Below, one piece after another: positions 48,921 to 60,746 of a DNA stretch of 64,000 nt. How positions within the stretch are numbered: position 1 is the stretch's first letter; every line of letters begins with the position of its first letter. A program made the position numbers and the translations under genes. Below the pieces are notes generated by a model, which had not been told where the DNA came from, ran no database searches, and saw only the letters and a list, made by a program, of their open reading frames with translations. The stretch comes from Eucommia ulmoides (lineage: Eukaryota > Streptophyta > Magnoliopsida > Garryales > Eucommiaceae): NCBI GenBank assembly GCA_016647705.1, contig CM028335.1, positions 36,810,712 to 36,874,711 on the forward strand, read 5' to 3'.

Positions 48921-49135
48921 TATAGAAAGAAAGGAGGGAAAAAAATTCTTTTATTCATTGATATAATTGCCATGGAGCAAACACCTTTAAATAGGAAAAG
49001 AATAACACACGGTAGTTAACCCTAGAATCTATACAATGAATGAGTTTCCAAATTTATTCAAATCACTACTTTCCTAAATTATTCAAATTTCTAATCAATC
49101 AAATCCATACCAAAATTAACCCTAATTTACCAACA
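48921..49135 (-). repeat. Element I, 3' LTR
   Basis: On the minus strand it starts TGTTGGTAAATTAGGG and ends CTTTCTATA. It is preceded in element orientation by the purine tract TTGAGGGGGAA (plus-strand 49136-49146). Confidence 0.88.
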
Positions 49136-49305
49136 TTCCCCCTCAAGTTGGTGCAAAGATATCCATCATGCCCAACTTGCTCACTTGAAGCTCGAAAGAC
49201 TGTCTCAACAGTCCCTTTATCAAAACATCTGCAACTTGTTGTGTGGTGGGTACAAATGGAGTACAAATTATTTATTCTTCAAGCCATTCTTTTATAAAGT
49301 GTCCG

Positions 49306-52300
49306 TCAATCTTCAACATGTTTCGTCCTGTCGTGTAGAATTGGATTATGAGCAATGTTTATAGTTGCCTTTTTGTCACAATACAACTTCATTGGAAGAC
49401 TTACTGGTCTTTTAAGCTCTTCCAGAACCCGTTTTAGCCATAGAATCTCGCATATTCCCTGTGCCATTGATCTAAATTCTGCCTCAGCACTACTTCTAGC
49501 AACAACACTTTGCTTCTTGCTCTTCCAAGTAACTAGATTGCCCCATAGAAATGTACAATATCCTGATGTTGACCTTCTATCAATAACCGAATCTGCCCAG
49601 TCAGCATCTATATACACCTCAATCCCTCTCTTCTCATTTTTCTTGAAGAAGAGTTATTTTCCTGGTGTGCTTTTCAAATAACGAAGAATTCAATACACAA
49701 CTTCCATATGTTTTTCGTACGGAGAATGCATAAATTGACTTACCATGCTCACAACGAAAGTAATGTCAGGACGTGTATGTGGCAGGTAGATCAGTCTTCT
49801 AACCAGTCTTTGGAATCTTCCCGTGTCTACTGGAACGCCATCTTTTACATCTCCAAGTTTAGTATTAGATTCTATTGGAGTGTCAGAAGGTGTGCGACCA
49901 CTTATTCCAGTTTCTCTCAAGAGATCTAGAATGTACTTCCGCTGTGAAATTACAATGTCCTTTTTTGACCTTGCCACTTCCATTCCAAAAAAATACTTGA
50001 GTTGACCCAAATCTTTAATCTCGAATTCCTTGGCTAGACTCTACTTCAATCTGCTCATCTCTTCTAAATCATCTCCAGTCAGAATTATATCATCCACATA
50101 GACAATCAAGACAAAGATTTTGTCTTTGGTAGATTTCTTTGTGAAGAGAGTATGATCATATTGTCCTTGTGTATATCTTTGGCTCTTAACGAACTTTGTA
50201 AATTTCTCAAACCAAGCTCTGGGAGTCTGTTTAAGACCATATAGAGACTTCTTTAGTTTACATACCTTGGTACCAAACTTCTCAATAAAGCCAGGTGGAG
50301 GCACCATATAGACTTCCTCCTCTAAGTCTCCATTCATAAAGGCATTTTTCACATCCAGCTGATTCAGAGGCCAATCAAGATTAGCAGCAACATACAAGAG
50401 TACCCGAACTATATTTAGCTTCGCCATTGGAGAAAAAGTCTCAAAATAGTCCACTCAGTCTCAAAATAGTCCACTCCATATATGTCTGAGTGAAGCCTTT
50501 GGCTACAAGACGAGCCTTGTATCTTTCCAAAGACCCATTTGAGTTGTACTTCACGGTAAATACCCATTTGCAACCAAAAACAGTCTTCATATCTGACAGA
50601 TCCACTTTGTCCCAAGTAACATTCTTCTCAAGAGCTCTCATCTCCTCAAATCGCTTCTTTCCACTCAGGAACATTTAGAGCCTTCTGGACACTATTAGGA
50701 ATGACCACACTAAACATTTGTGAAATGAAGGCACAATATGAAGATAAAATATTTTGGTAAGATACAAAATTTGACAAAGGGTGTTTGGTACAAGACCTAA
50801 CACCTTTCTTGAGAGCAATGGGAAGATCAAGCTGACTAGAATAATTTGACTTAGAATTACTTGGAGGAATCTTTGACGAGTCATCATGTATTTCATGATC
50901 TAACCTCTAATTAGATTCTTGGTGGTGCTATGGGATAGTGTCTCTTTTTTGTGCTAGATACTCCTCTGAATATACAAAACCTTTATACCGTTTTGCACAC
51001 ATCTCTGTAGGTTCAGTATTTTGATTCTGAGATGACATTACCAAAGGTCGTTCATTGGTATGTTCAATATTTTCGACATTTAATTCATTTGTTTCCCCAA
51101 ACTTTGTGTTTTCCATATCATTTTCTTTCGGTAACTGGTTGTAAGAAACATCATCTTGAACAAACTCAAAAAATAAACCATTTAAAAAATCATCTTCACT
51201 AGTGCTCTCCCCTTGAAAATGAGAATTGCTGTAGTAGGATTGTCCTTCAAAGAATATGACATCCATAGACACAAACATTTTTTTGGAAATAGGATCGAAA
51301 CATTTATAACCTCTCTGATTTATAGGATAGCCTACAAAAATACATTTATGTGCCTTTGGATCAAGCTTAGAATGTCTAGGATCATATGATTATGAACAAA
51401 GGCCACACTTCCAAATTTTTTTAAGGGAATATTTGTTGTGGGCCTAGTCGTGGGAAAACATTCGGTGAAAAGTTTTATAGGTGTTTTAAAGTTCAAAATT
51501 CTTGTAGGTAGCCTATTTAATCAAATAAGTGGCTATTAAAACTTCTCGCCAAAGATACTTAGGAACCTTAGTTTGAAAACTTATAGCTCTAGCAACTTCA
51601 AGGAGATGTCTGTTTTTTCTTTAAACCACCCCGTTTTGTTGAGGTGTATTATTACAAGAACTTTGGTGAACAATCCCTTTTTCGGCAAAAACATTCCCTA
51701 ACACAGTGTTAAAAAATTTCTTTTCCATTATCACTTCAAATTTGTTTAATCAGAGTCTGAAATTGTGTTTGAACCATATTATAAAAATTGTTAAACACAA
51801 TTTCAACATCAGATTTTTCTTTTAAAAGAAACACCCAAGTGACTCTAGTATGATCATCAATGAAAGTAACAAACCAACGTTTCCCAAAAAAAGTTGGCTC
51901 TAGAAAGACCCCAAACATTACTATGAATTATGGTAAATTGTTTTGATTTCTTATATGGTTGAGGTATAAAAACAGCCCGATGATGTTTTGCTAACTCACA
52001 AGATTCACATCGAAAAACAAAAGGATTTTTATTCATGAATAACTTGGGAAACAAATGTTTTAAATATTGAAAATTTGGATGTCCTAATCGATAATGCCAT
52101 AACATAATCTTACTGTCACTAGAAATAGAAATAGAATTGAAACAAATCTACTGATTTTGCCTTCCAAAGGCTGATTCATTATTAAAAAGGTAGAGGCCAC
52201 CATCTTGTTTAGCACCCCCAATCATCTTCCCTGAGGTTAAATCCTGAAATTCACAACGAGAAGACCAAAAATTAACTTGACAATCATGTTGAAAGGTTAA

Positions 52301-52830
52301 TTTGCTGGCAGACATGAGATTATATGACAAATGAGAAACGTGCAAACATTTTTAAGAATTAGAGAAGGGGAAATGGTAATTGTTCATTTCTTAGCAACAG
52401 TAGCAAAAGAGCCATCAACAATTTTAACTTTTTAATTCCCTACACAAGGTGTTTATGAAGAAAAAAAATTGCAAAGTGCCGGTCATTTGATTAGTAGCAC
52501 TTGAATCTAATATCCAGGAGCTATTAGATTTGGTACAAACGATGACAGTAGTGAAAGAGTTACCTGATTGTGCTAGAGAACAAGATGGGTTAGAATTTCC
52601 CAAGGATTGGGATTGAAACATTCTATATAGGTGCTCTATCTGTTCCTTTGTAAACGGAAGCGATTTTGAGGAAGATTGTTGCCCTGGATCCGAGCTGCTA
52701 GCTTGAAATGCGCAGACATCTCCCCCTGACCTGGTGTCACTGCCTAGTTTCTTCTTCCAATTTGTCAGTTTCCCGTGCAGCTTCCAACAACTTTCTCGGG
52801 TATGCCATGACTTTCTACAATGGTCACAGC
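49306..52830 (-). pseudogene. Element I: gag end, protease, integrase, RT and RNase H
   Basis: Minus-strand domains in order. A zinc knuckle (CDHCRKSWHTRESC) lies near 52840-52795. The protease near 52520 reads WILDSSATNQMTG, with DSS in place of DSG. The pre-integrase HYRLGHPNFQYL and an H..C..C zinc region lie at 52105-51960. The integrase fragment at 51918-51736 has FVTFIDDHTRVTWVFLLKEK. A linker follows at 51278-50928. RT at 50674-50041 has [43 protein letters not shown] and the catalytic YVDD. RT end and RNase H are at 50010-49306, with ADWADSVIDRRSTSGYCTFL and SSAEAEFRSMAQG. A 20-bp tandem duplication at 50437-50476 breaks RT. Stops elsewhere make it non-functional. Confidence 0.87.
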
Positions 52831-53129
52831 CATAGTTGTCAAAGGCTCTAGGCGCACCGAGGCGCACAAGGTGTCCCGGAGCCTAGGCGCTAGACGCACG
52901 GCGAGGCGCTAGCCTGAGCGACACCAGGCGCACAACATTTAAAAAAATAAATAAATTAATAAATAGTATTTTTATATTGCAAATCTAAAATCAAGAAGTA
53001 AAACTATGACTAAATTTCAATTAGAAAATATAAAATACACTCACAAGTAGCCCAGAACTCCAAATGCAAGTTTTTAAACATACAAAAACAAAGAGCAAAC
53101 AAAAATACAATCAACCAAAATCCAAATAA

Positions 53130-55759
53130 TCAAATATCATCATCGTCATCCATCAAAGCGAAGTCGTCTACATCTTTACCATTGGACACGTGATCATCCC
53201 ACTCACACTCTTCTTCTTTAGTCTCTTCCGAATTTGCTTCTTCCTCATCTAAATGGATTGTTGGAGTAGAAGAACTTGCCACTTGCTTATTTCTAGCATT
53301 CACCCTTGGAGTCGATTTCGATCTAGAATTATATCGACTCTCTTCTACTCCAGTGGCAGTAGCTACATTTGTCCATGTCAATCCATCTTCTTCATCATGC
53401 ACATACTCATCATCGAGCTCCCTATCAGAATCTCCATCAACTCGACCAATTAACCATTCATTGCTATCATCAATATCAGTCAATGAGATAGAATCAATGA
53501 CATCGCGTGCTTGATATCGACGAATCAATGCTCTATTATATTTCACATACACCAAATCATTTAATTGCTTTTGCGCTAGCCTATTTCTCTTCTTGCTGTG
53601 AATCTGCAATAATTTATGCGCAATAGATTAAAAGATCATTATTTAAGGGGATTATATTTGGTAACTTTTAAATAAATTCAAATTAAATATTAAAAAAAAA
53701 ACTTACATGTTCAAAAACACTCCAATTCCTTTCGCAACCGGATGCACTACATGTAAGACTAAGAATTTTTATTGCAAACGCTTGCAAGTTAGGTGTCGAC
53801 CCACCGTATGAGGTCCACCAGTCGACTGTAAAATATAATTACTAATTTAGAATCATTAAATTAAAGCAATAAGACGACAAAAATTAAAACAAAAAATTTA
53901 CCAGCTGACTTTGTGCTCCTATGTCTGACGGCCATAGGCATCCCAAAGAGGCCTTCGGATTTCTTGTACTTGTTCAATTCCACGGAAATTTTTTCTTGTG
54001 CCGCAAGAGTTGGAACCAACCTCATAACACATTCATAGAAGCCTTTCATCACTTCCTCATCTTGATGAATGTCTTTGTTTCCATGATAGTATTCCGGATT
54101 TAGAAAGTGACCAGCTGCATGCAAAGGACGATGAAGTTGGATATTCCATCGCCGATCGATAATTTTAAAAATCTCACTATACTTCTCCTCGTCCTCTTTG
54201 AATGCTTTGGCAATGGCTTCTTTGGCTCTATCCATAGCCTCATAAATATACCCCATTGCGGGTTTTCTCTCCCCATCAACCAAACGAAGCACTCGAACAA
54301 GAGGGCCTAATACCTTAAGACCAAAAACGACATTTTGCCAAAAGGTCGGCATTAGTACAATGTCTTCTGCCCTTTTACCTTGTTGCTCCTTCGCCCACTT
54401 GCTAGTGGTCCATTCATCCGAAATGAACATCTTCCTCAAGTTGTTCCTTTCTTGATGAAGTCTACACAATGTGATGAAAGCGGTAGCAAATCGGGTTTTT
54501 GCCGGCCTTAGCAATTCCTTCTGATGAGTGAATCGTCTCATCATGTTAACTACACCAGGGCGGTTATAAATGTAACCATTTAGAAATACCGCTTTCACAA
54601 AGGTTCGATTCATGTTTGGCAACTTAAAGATGTCTTCCAACATCAAATCCAAACAGTGGGCCGCACATGGTGTCCAATATAAATGTTGGTATTTCGCCTC
54701 CAACAACCTCCCTGTGAAGAATAAAAAATAATACTTAATTGCTAATAAATTTGAAAAATGTATATTCTAATTAAAATATAATTATTAGAAATTAATATTT
54801 AAACTTACCGGCCATGACATTAGAAGAGGCACTATCTGTAACCACTTGCACCACATTAGATTCTCCAATCTTATCCACAAAAGTACTAAGTAGCTCAAAC
54901 ATCTTCTCTCCAGTCTTTGCATAAGCGGAAGCATCAACGGATTCAATAAAAACACTTCCTCGAGGACTATTAACCAAGAAATTAATGAGAGTCCTCTCTC
55001 GTTTGTCTTTCCAACCATCCGCCATAATTGAGCATCCATGGGTTTCACGTTCCTCCTTGTGCTTTTCAAGCATTTCATTTGTCTTCTGTACCTCCTTTTT
55101 AATAGAGGAACTCTAACCTCATGGTATGATGGCGCTTTCATACCGGGACCATATTGTCCGATACCCTCAATCATCGCTTGAAAACTATCATATTTGACTG
55201 CATTGAATGAAATTCCCGCATCATACATCCATCTAGCAATGAGTGTACATGCTCTGGACCTTAACTCTTTCTTCGCATGATCATTATCATCCAACTTAGT
55301 TTGTTTCCCTTTCCCCTTTCGGTTTTTCACAACCGTTTCTGGATCGGGAGTGTAAAATAAATCCAAAGGTCCTTTTTGCTTTGGCCTTTTTGGAACAAAT
55401 GTACTTGAATTTCTACCTGAAGAAGGTGTTTGTTTTTTCAGGGATGTCACATCTCGAACATCATCCTCATCCTCATCCTCACTTTCGGCCTCGTAGTCAT
55501 CAAAATTCGGAAGCAAATTAATTTGATCTTTTTCCTTCTTCTTCTTGGACATGTAGTCTCGGATTTCATCTCTCACGTGAGATGGACATTTTTTGCAAGC
55601 GGTGACATTTCTATATCCGCCAACAATGTGTTGTTTAGCCCGATATATACCTTCTTTCGTCACTTTTTTACAAAAATTGCATGTGACCGAATTTTTGTCT
55701 TGTGGATTCGCCAAATACGCATGGCTCCACGCGGGGTCCCTTGATCCTTCACTAGCCAT
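53130..55759 (-). pseudogene. hAT transposase, four exons, one frameshift
   Basis: Exon 1 (55759-54809) starts MASEGSRDPAWSHAYLAN. It has a BED zinc finger (CNFC..H..C..C, residues about 27-60), an acidic and lysine-rich linker, then a DUF659-like segment with GCSIMADGWKDKR and VVQVVTDSASSNVMAG. A frameshift near 55090 separates these parts. Exon 2 (54711-53902) has LYWTPCAAHCLDLMLEDI and RPAKTRFATAFITL. Exon 3 (53825-53707) has LSLTCSASGCERNWSVFEH, the C-terminal dimerisation motif. Exon 4 (53603-53130) finishes the dimerisation domain (LNDLVYVKYN) and ends in an acidic tail. Introns have GT-AG ends (donors GTAAGT, GTAAAT, GTAAGT). Apart from the frameshift the gene looks nearly intact. Confidence 0.88.
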
Positions 55760-56420
55760 TTAATTTGTCCTAACTTCTAACAAACAATTAAACAAACAAA
55801 TAATAACAAAAATAAACTAAATAAATAATTAAACAATTAAGTTTTAACATGAACATAAACAAATAATATCATCAAAATCAGAAACGGAAACAGAAAATTA
55901 GTACACATTTTACACAAAATTAGAACACATTTTACACATGAATCATGAAACAAATAGGCAAAACATAAATAAAATAACTAATTAAGTAATTATATAAAAA
56001 AATTTATAAAACATAAATAATTAATTAAGTAAAATAAATAAACCATTACCTTACAGCCTTACCTGAGCAGCTGGAGGACGACGAACCGTGAACCGACGGC
56101 GATCGAAGCAGCAGTAGCAGTCGGAGGAGGAATCAAATAGCGAAGGAGAAATCGAACGGCTCGTTTTCAGCAATCGGAGCAGCAGCAGTCGGAGGAGAGC
56201 AAACACTACAAGCAGCGAAGGAGAAATCGACGAAGGGAGCAGAAATCGGACCACCAGCAGTCGAAGGAGCAGCAATCGACCAGCAGCAGCAGCGAGCGAC
56301 GAAATCAATGGAAACCGAAGCAGAAAACGAACGAAATCGAGGAGAAATCGAACGAAATCGAAGGAGAAATTGACCGAAAGCGCAGCGATTCTGTTCGAGA
56401 TTCTGTTCACGCCGATTCAA
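55760..56420 (-). promoter_or_regulatory. Leader region of the hAT transposase
   Basis: An AT-rich stretch (55780-56050) separates the ATG from a GC-rich part with repeated GGAGAAATCGA and GAGCAGCAG words (56060-56390). The Ser/Leu- or Arg/Phe-rich minus-strand frames there come from the repeats. It is probably a spliced 5' leader: TTACCTTACAGCC on the plus strand near 56047 could hold splice signals. Confidence 0.4.
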
Positions 56421-56700
56421 TAGGGTTTCGAAAGCTCAGGTATGGGATCTGCCGATCTGGGAATATATTTAGGGCTTGGGCTAGCTAATTCGAGAGCCCA
56501 TAAGGCCAGGCTGGAAAAAAATCGCCTTGGCCACCGCAGGCGCGCCTCCGGCGACGCAGGCGACTCTCGCTCAGGCGTCAAAGGCGTTCGCTTCTTGTAG
56601 GTTCAGAGCCTAGACCTGAGCGAGGCGCGTGTGCTGCGCCCTGAGTCGCCTTGCGCCCAGGCGAGAGCCTGGGCGCGCCTTTGACAACTATGGTCACAGC

Positions 56701-57613
56701 AAGGCCTCTACTTTCCTCCTCGCCTATCTCCTTTTGAATCTGCACCTCGGACCATAAGAGCAGGTCCTTCACCATCTATTTTTGATTCATCGATGTTCTG
56801 AACATCACTTGCCATCGTGCTTCTTGTCTACGCACTTCTGAAAAGACCTCCCTTATCGTCGGCAATGATTGCTTTCCTAAAATACGTCTTCGAACCTCAT
56901 TGAGTTCTTTGTTCAAACCAGCCAAGAACGCAAATACTCGGCTCCTCTCAACCTTCTTTTTGTACCGAACGCTATCATTTGAATTTTCCCATTGTTCAAC
57001 TTCAAACATATCCAATTCCTACCAAACTGTCATCATATCATTATAGTAGGCTGTTACATCACGATTGTCTTGCTGCATCTTCCACATTCAGGTGTTTAAT
57101 TCGAACAATTGTGAGTGATTGTCCAAATCTGAATAGGTTTCTCGAGCTGCTTCCCAGACATCGCAAGCCGTCAGCAGGTACAAGAAGGGTTTTCCAACAA
57201 TTGGTTCCATGGAATTGATCAGCCAGGCAGTCACCATTGAGTTTTCCGAACGCTACTACCTGTATCTCGGATCATCGGTGGTTGGCGGTGTGACTTCGCC
57301 ATTCAAGTGTCTGAGTTTCCCTTTGCCGTCGATCACTAACCACATGGACTAAGACCACTCAAAGTAAATCTTTCCATTGAATTTGTGAATGGTGACTTGA
57401 AGAGAATTTTCAGAGAAAGAGGTAGCCGAAAAAGGTGGTTGCGAAGAAACAGCCGAAGGCGGTGGCGGTGGTACAGCTCCTGATGACATTACCAGAAATG
57501 GTGACTGCGAACCCCCCGACGACATCACCGGAAATGGCAACTGCAAACCCCCCACGGCTATGAACCCCCCGACGCCATTGCCCCGCTGCTGCTGTTTGAT
57601 GAGCCAGAGCCAA
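56701..57613 (-). pseudogene. Element I: Gag N-terminal and central parts
   Basis: Minus-strand frames give a low-complexity start, then HKFNGKIYFEWS and SMWLVIDGKGKLRHLNGEVT near 57385-57300. Next comes the Gag core with FEVEQWENSNDSVRYKKKVE, VFAFLAGLNKELNEVRRRIL and LPTIREVFSEVRRQEARW at 57015-56776. It is interrupted by hAT at 56692 and continues with the zinc knuckle at 52830. Frameshifts are present. Confidence 0.82.
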
Positions 57614-57649
57614 CCATGGCGGCCCTGAAATTCATGATCGAACCCTAGG

Positions 57650-57661
57650 GCTCTGATGCCA
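57650..57661 (-). other. Primer binding site, tRNA-iMet type (element I)
   Basis: The minus strand reads TGGCATCAGAGC, one base from the canonical TGGTATCAGAGC, directly next to the LTR at 57662. Confidence 0.85.
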
Positions 57662-57875
57662 TATAAAAAGAAAGGAGGGAAAAAGTTCTCTTATTCATTG
57701 ATACAATTGCAAAGAAGCAAACACCTTTAAATAGGAAAAGAATAACATACGGTAGCTAATCTTAGAATCCATACAATGAATGAGTTTCCTAATTTATTCA
57801 AATCACTACTTTCCTAAATTATTCAAATTTCCAATCAATCAAATCCATACCAAAACTAACCCTAATTTATCGACA
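57662..57875 (-). repeat. Element I, 5' LTR
   Basis: This is the counterpart of 48921-49135. On the minus strand it starts TGTCGATAAATTAGGG and ends CTTTTTATA. Confidence 0.88.
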
Positions 57876-59035
57876 AAAACCATGCCTCAAACTGCAAGTG
57901 AAGAACATTGAAGGTCTGATAGTGGAAAATCCAGAGCATGCTCAATGGATAAACATCTCAGAACCTACATTATGAGCACCATCTCAGGAGAAGTCCTTCC
58001 CCTTGTCAATAAATTGCCTCACACCATGGATGCTTTGCAGATTTTGGAGAAGAGGTTCAATCCAGCCCCCATAACTCATGTACATCAGCTAACACTTAAG
58101 CTCCAAACAGCCACCGAAGTTAACTCCACCTTACATCACAGAACCAAAGAACATAGCAGAATGTATTGTCTGTCAAACCTAGTGTACTTATACTCTAAAG
58201 GGACTGCCTAAGGAGTATGACTCCTTAAAACTTACATTAGGTTTAAGAAAAAGCCCCTCTCCATTGATTAAGTCAATTCTGAACTGCTGGTAGAAGAGGA
58301 TCATGTCCAACCTCCAATGACAACAAATTTTGCTGAGGAAAAATTCACAGTTTTCAAGCTTTACCAGTAGAATAATGGGTGGAGGACTAAAAATCAAAGA
58401 GGTAGAGGAAGGAGCTACAATAACAGAGCAGAGGAGGAAGAAGTGGTAGATGACACAATAATAACCAGAATAGCAAATTTTCCCAGCAATACTGGAAGTC
58501 TCATCTGCCAAATCTGTGGCAAACCTAACCATTATTCCTTAGACTATTAGTACAAGCAAGATGAAAGCTACAAGAACATAAACCTCACCAATCGAACATC
58601 TTACAGCCACGAGCAAACAATGATGCTATATTTGAGCAATCTGGTGAAGGGGATTGTTCTGGGAATGGCTTCTTGATTCGGGAGCAAACAACCATATTAC
58701 CAATGAATTGGCAAATTTGCGATTGGCTCAACTTTATCAAGGTCCAGACCAGGTTCATGTTGGAAATGGTAAAGGTTTGCCTATACAAAACTCAGGATAT
58801 GGTTAACTTCACCTTTAAACATGGCTTCCTACTCCATAACATTCTTCATGTTCTATCAATTGCTTTAAATTTAATGTTAGTACACAAATTCATTACTAAT
58901 AATGGTTTTTCCATTCTTTTTGATGCTAAGGGGTTCCAAAAGTTGGACAATTGCACCAAGATGCTACCGTTTCATGGCCCCTTTAGGCATGGTCTCTACT
59001 TAAAGAGGTGTAGGAACCTCCAGGCCTTGTTGCTT
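57876..59035 (+). pseudogene. Copia element G: Gag, zinc knuckle, protease start
   Basis: It continues Gag G after the nested element: DKHLRTYIMSTISGEVLPLV and DALQILEKRFNPAPITHVHQ at 57945-58120. A knuckle CQICGKPNHYSLDY near 58505-58547 has its last Cys replaced by Tyr and is followed by a stop. The protease motif WLLDSGANNHIT near 58666-58700 keeps an intact DSGA. Part of the pre-integrase domain (FKHGFLLHNILHVLSIALNL) lies near 58810-58875. Frameshifts and stops are frequent. Homology jumps to RT of a second element near 59035. Confidence 0.75.
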
Positions 59036-60140
59036 AGGGAAGTCATGATTGGTATGTCGATTTATGGTGTCATACAGTCTCCTCGAGCATGGTTTGGGAG
59101 ATTTAGTTACGTGGTTATCGAGTGTGATCGACAATGATGTTGAGTCGATCATTCAGTGTTCTTCTAATAGGGTACCACATGGAGAATATTATTGATTGTG
59201 TTTGTTGATGACATCGTGATTATAGGGACGATCACAATGACATTGAAGCACTCAAAACTGTTCCTACATGGTAAGTTTCAAATTGAGGACTTGGGACAAT
59301 TGAAATATTTATTGGATATAGAAGTTGCTCGATCAAGTCAAGCTGTTTACCTTTCTCATAGGAAGTATGTCCTTGACTTGTTGAGTAAAATAGGGATTCG
59401 GGGCTCCAAATACCCAATTATAGGCAGATCAAGGAGAGTTATTGACGGATTCAAGATAATTTAGACGGTTAGTTGGGAAGCTTAATTATTTGACTTTTAC
59501 CAGACCTGATATATTCATTGCAGTAAGTGCTATGAGTCAATTTTTGGATCATCCATGAACGAATAATTGGGAATCGTTGCCCGCATTCTTAGATATCTGA
59601 AGGTGCACCAGGATGTAGTCTATTGTATAAGAATCATGGATATTCATGTAGAGGGATACACAGATGTTGATTGGGCAGGATCTCTTTGAACAGAAATCTA
59701 TGATAGAGTTCTGTGTATTTGTTGGAGGTAGTCTAGCCTCCCCGGAAGAGTAAGCAACAAATTGTGGTGGCCCAATCAAATGGAAAATTAGAGTATCAAG
59801 CAATGGCTCATACCACGTGTGAGTTTATTTGATTGAAGCACATGCTAGAAGAACCTGGGTTCGACCATGCTCCTCCCATAAGTCTAGTGTCTTATAATCA
59901 AGCAACAGTCCATATAGCATCAAACCCAGTTGTTCAAGACCGAACAAAATACTTTGAGGTTGATTGTCACTTCATTTGAGAGAAACTACTACTGAAGTTG
60001 ATACACACTAGACATGTTGACACTCTAAATTAGTTACCTGATATATTCACTAAACTGCTTGTTGCTTGGGGGTTCTTTGATAAAATGTATTTGTAACAAG
60101 TTGGGAACATACAATATATATGCCCCACCTCGAGGGGAAG
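59036..60140 (+). pseudogene. Copia element H: RT end and RNase H
   Basis: Frames give SPRAWFGRFSYVVIE near 59080 and a VDD catalytic segment (LIVFVDDIVIIG) near 59195. DLGQLKYLLDIEVARSSQ and LSHRKYVLDLLSKIGI follow at 59290-59400. RNase H pieces come next: DVDWAGSL near 59665, QATVHIASNPVV near 59900 and a DRTKYFEVDCHFI-like stretch near 59940. It ends in the purine tract CTCGAGGGGAAG at 60129-60140. Integrase and most of RT are deleted. It is the same family as J (41.7-43.9 kb), in opposite orientation. Confidence 0.8.
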
Positions 60141-60286
60141 TGTTAAAAGATATTTCAATATTCATATTTGTATTAGGGTTTTCATGTACGAGCTATACGA
60201 TCCATACTTTATTATAAATAGTTGGAGAGGTTGACTACAATAGTTAAATCGTCTTATTCCTTTCTTATTCTGGTTTACTTTAAGAA
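60141..60286 (+). mobile_element. Copia element H, 3' LTR
   Basis: It starts TGTTAAAAGATATTTC right after the purine tract. A TATA-like TTATTATAAATAG lies inside. The end near 60286 is set by comparison with the J LTR and is approximate; gypsy sequence begins at that point. Confidence 0.62.
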
Positions 60287-60722
60287 GTTGCATGCCGATG
60301 TTAGACGAAAAATTTCTCTAAGTAATGAGAACCATAAACTTGCTCATGATATGCTTCGTCTACACCAAAAGTATAATGAGGTTGATTATGTTCTTGTTTG
60401 CATACGCCCTGAGTGTTATCCTAAAAATCCAGTCAAGAAATTGCATGCTAGGGCTTCTGGTCCTTTTCGTATCCTTCGTAAACTTGGACCTAATGCATAT
60501 TTACCTTACATGCCAAATGATATGAATATTAATCCAGTTTTCAATGTTGAGGATTTGCTACCTTACATAGGCACATTCGAGCATCCTGTATTGTCCCTAG
60601 TTGTCTCTGCAGGTCCTTCAACGTCAATAGCCACTCTTGTTCCTATTTCACTACCACCCTCGCAATTAGTTGATGACCAGATGGAGAAGATTCTTGATGA
60701 TGAAGTGATAGGATTGACATAG
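60283..60722 (+). pseudogene. Chromovirus-type gypsy K: integrase C-terminal part
   Basis: The frame reads KKLHADVRRKISLSNENHKL, KLHARASGPFRILRKLGPNA and INPVFNVEDLLPY, the region after the integrase core that carries the GPFRI/NVxDL pattern in Ty3/gypsy elements. The integrase core is missing. It is interrupted at 60746 by a MITE and continues at 61224. Confidence 0.82.
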
Positions 60723-60746
60723 GGAGGGTTTCAATGTTACTTAGTC

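Larger units (their letters stand above)
52831..56692 (-). mobile_element. hAT DNA transposon (3862 bp) with perfect ends and 8-bp target duplication
   Basis: The left end CATAGTTGTCAAAGGC and the right end GCCTTTGACAACTATG are exact 16-bp inverted repeats. GTCACAGC flanks both sides (52823-52830 and 56693-56700), the 8-bp duplication typical of hAT. Subterminal regions of about 100 bp (52845-52930) and 180 bp (56510-56685) are crowded with GGCGC, GCGCCT and GAGGCG words in both orientations, probably transposase-binding sites. It encodes a four-exon transposase on the minus strand and interrupts gag of element I. Confidence 0.95.
48921..57875 (-). mobile_element. Copia element I, complete but decayed, nested in element G
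   Basis: It is bounded by two LTRs of about 215 bp (48921-49135 and 57662-57875) that differ at roughly 15 positions by eye, so it is not recent. The internal order on the minus strand is primer site, gag, protease, integrase, RT, RNase H, polypurine tract. The flanks AAACC (48916-48920) and AAAACC (after 57875) fit a 5-bp target duplication to within one base. Gag G reads continuously across the two flanks, which confirms the nesting. It is itself split by the hAT element at 52831-56692. Confidence 0.88.

Noticed and set aside
56051-56420. Minus-strand Ser/Leu/Arg-rich frames upstream of the hAT transposase
   Set aside because: Repeated GGAGAAATCGA words keep several frames open; more likely untranslated leader.
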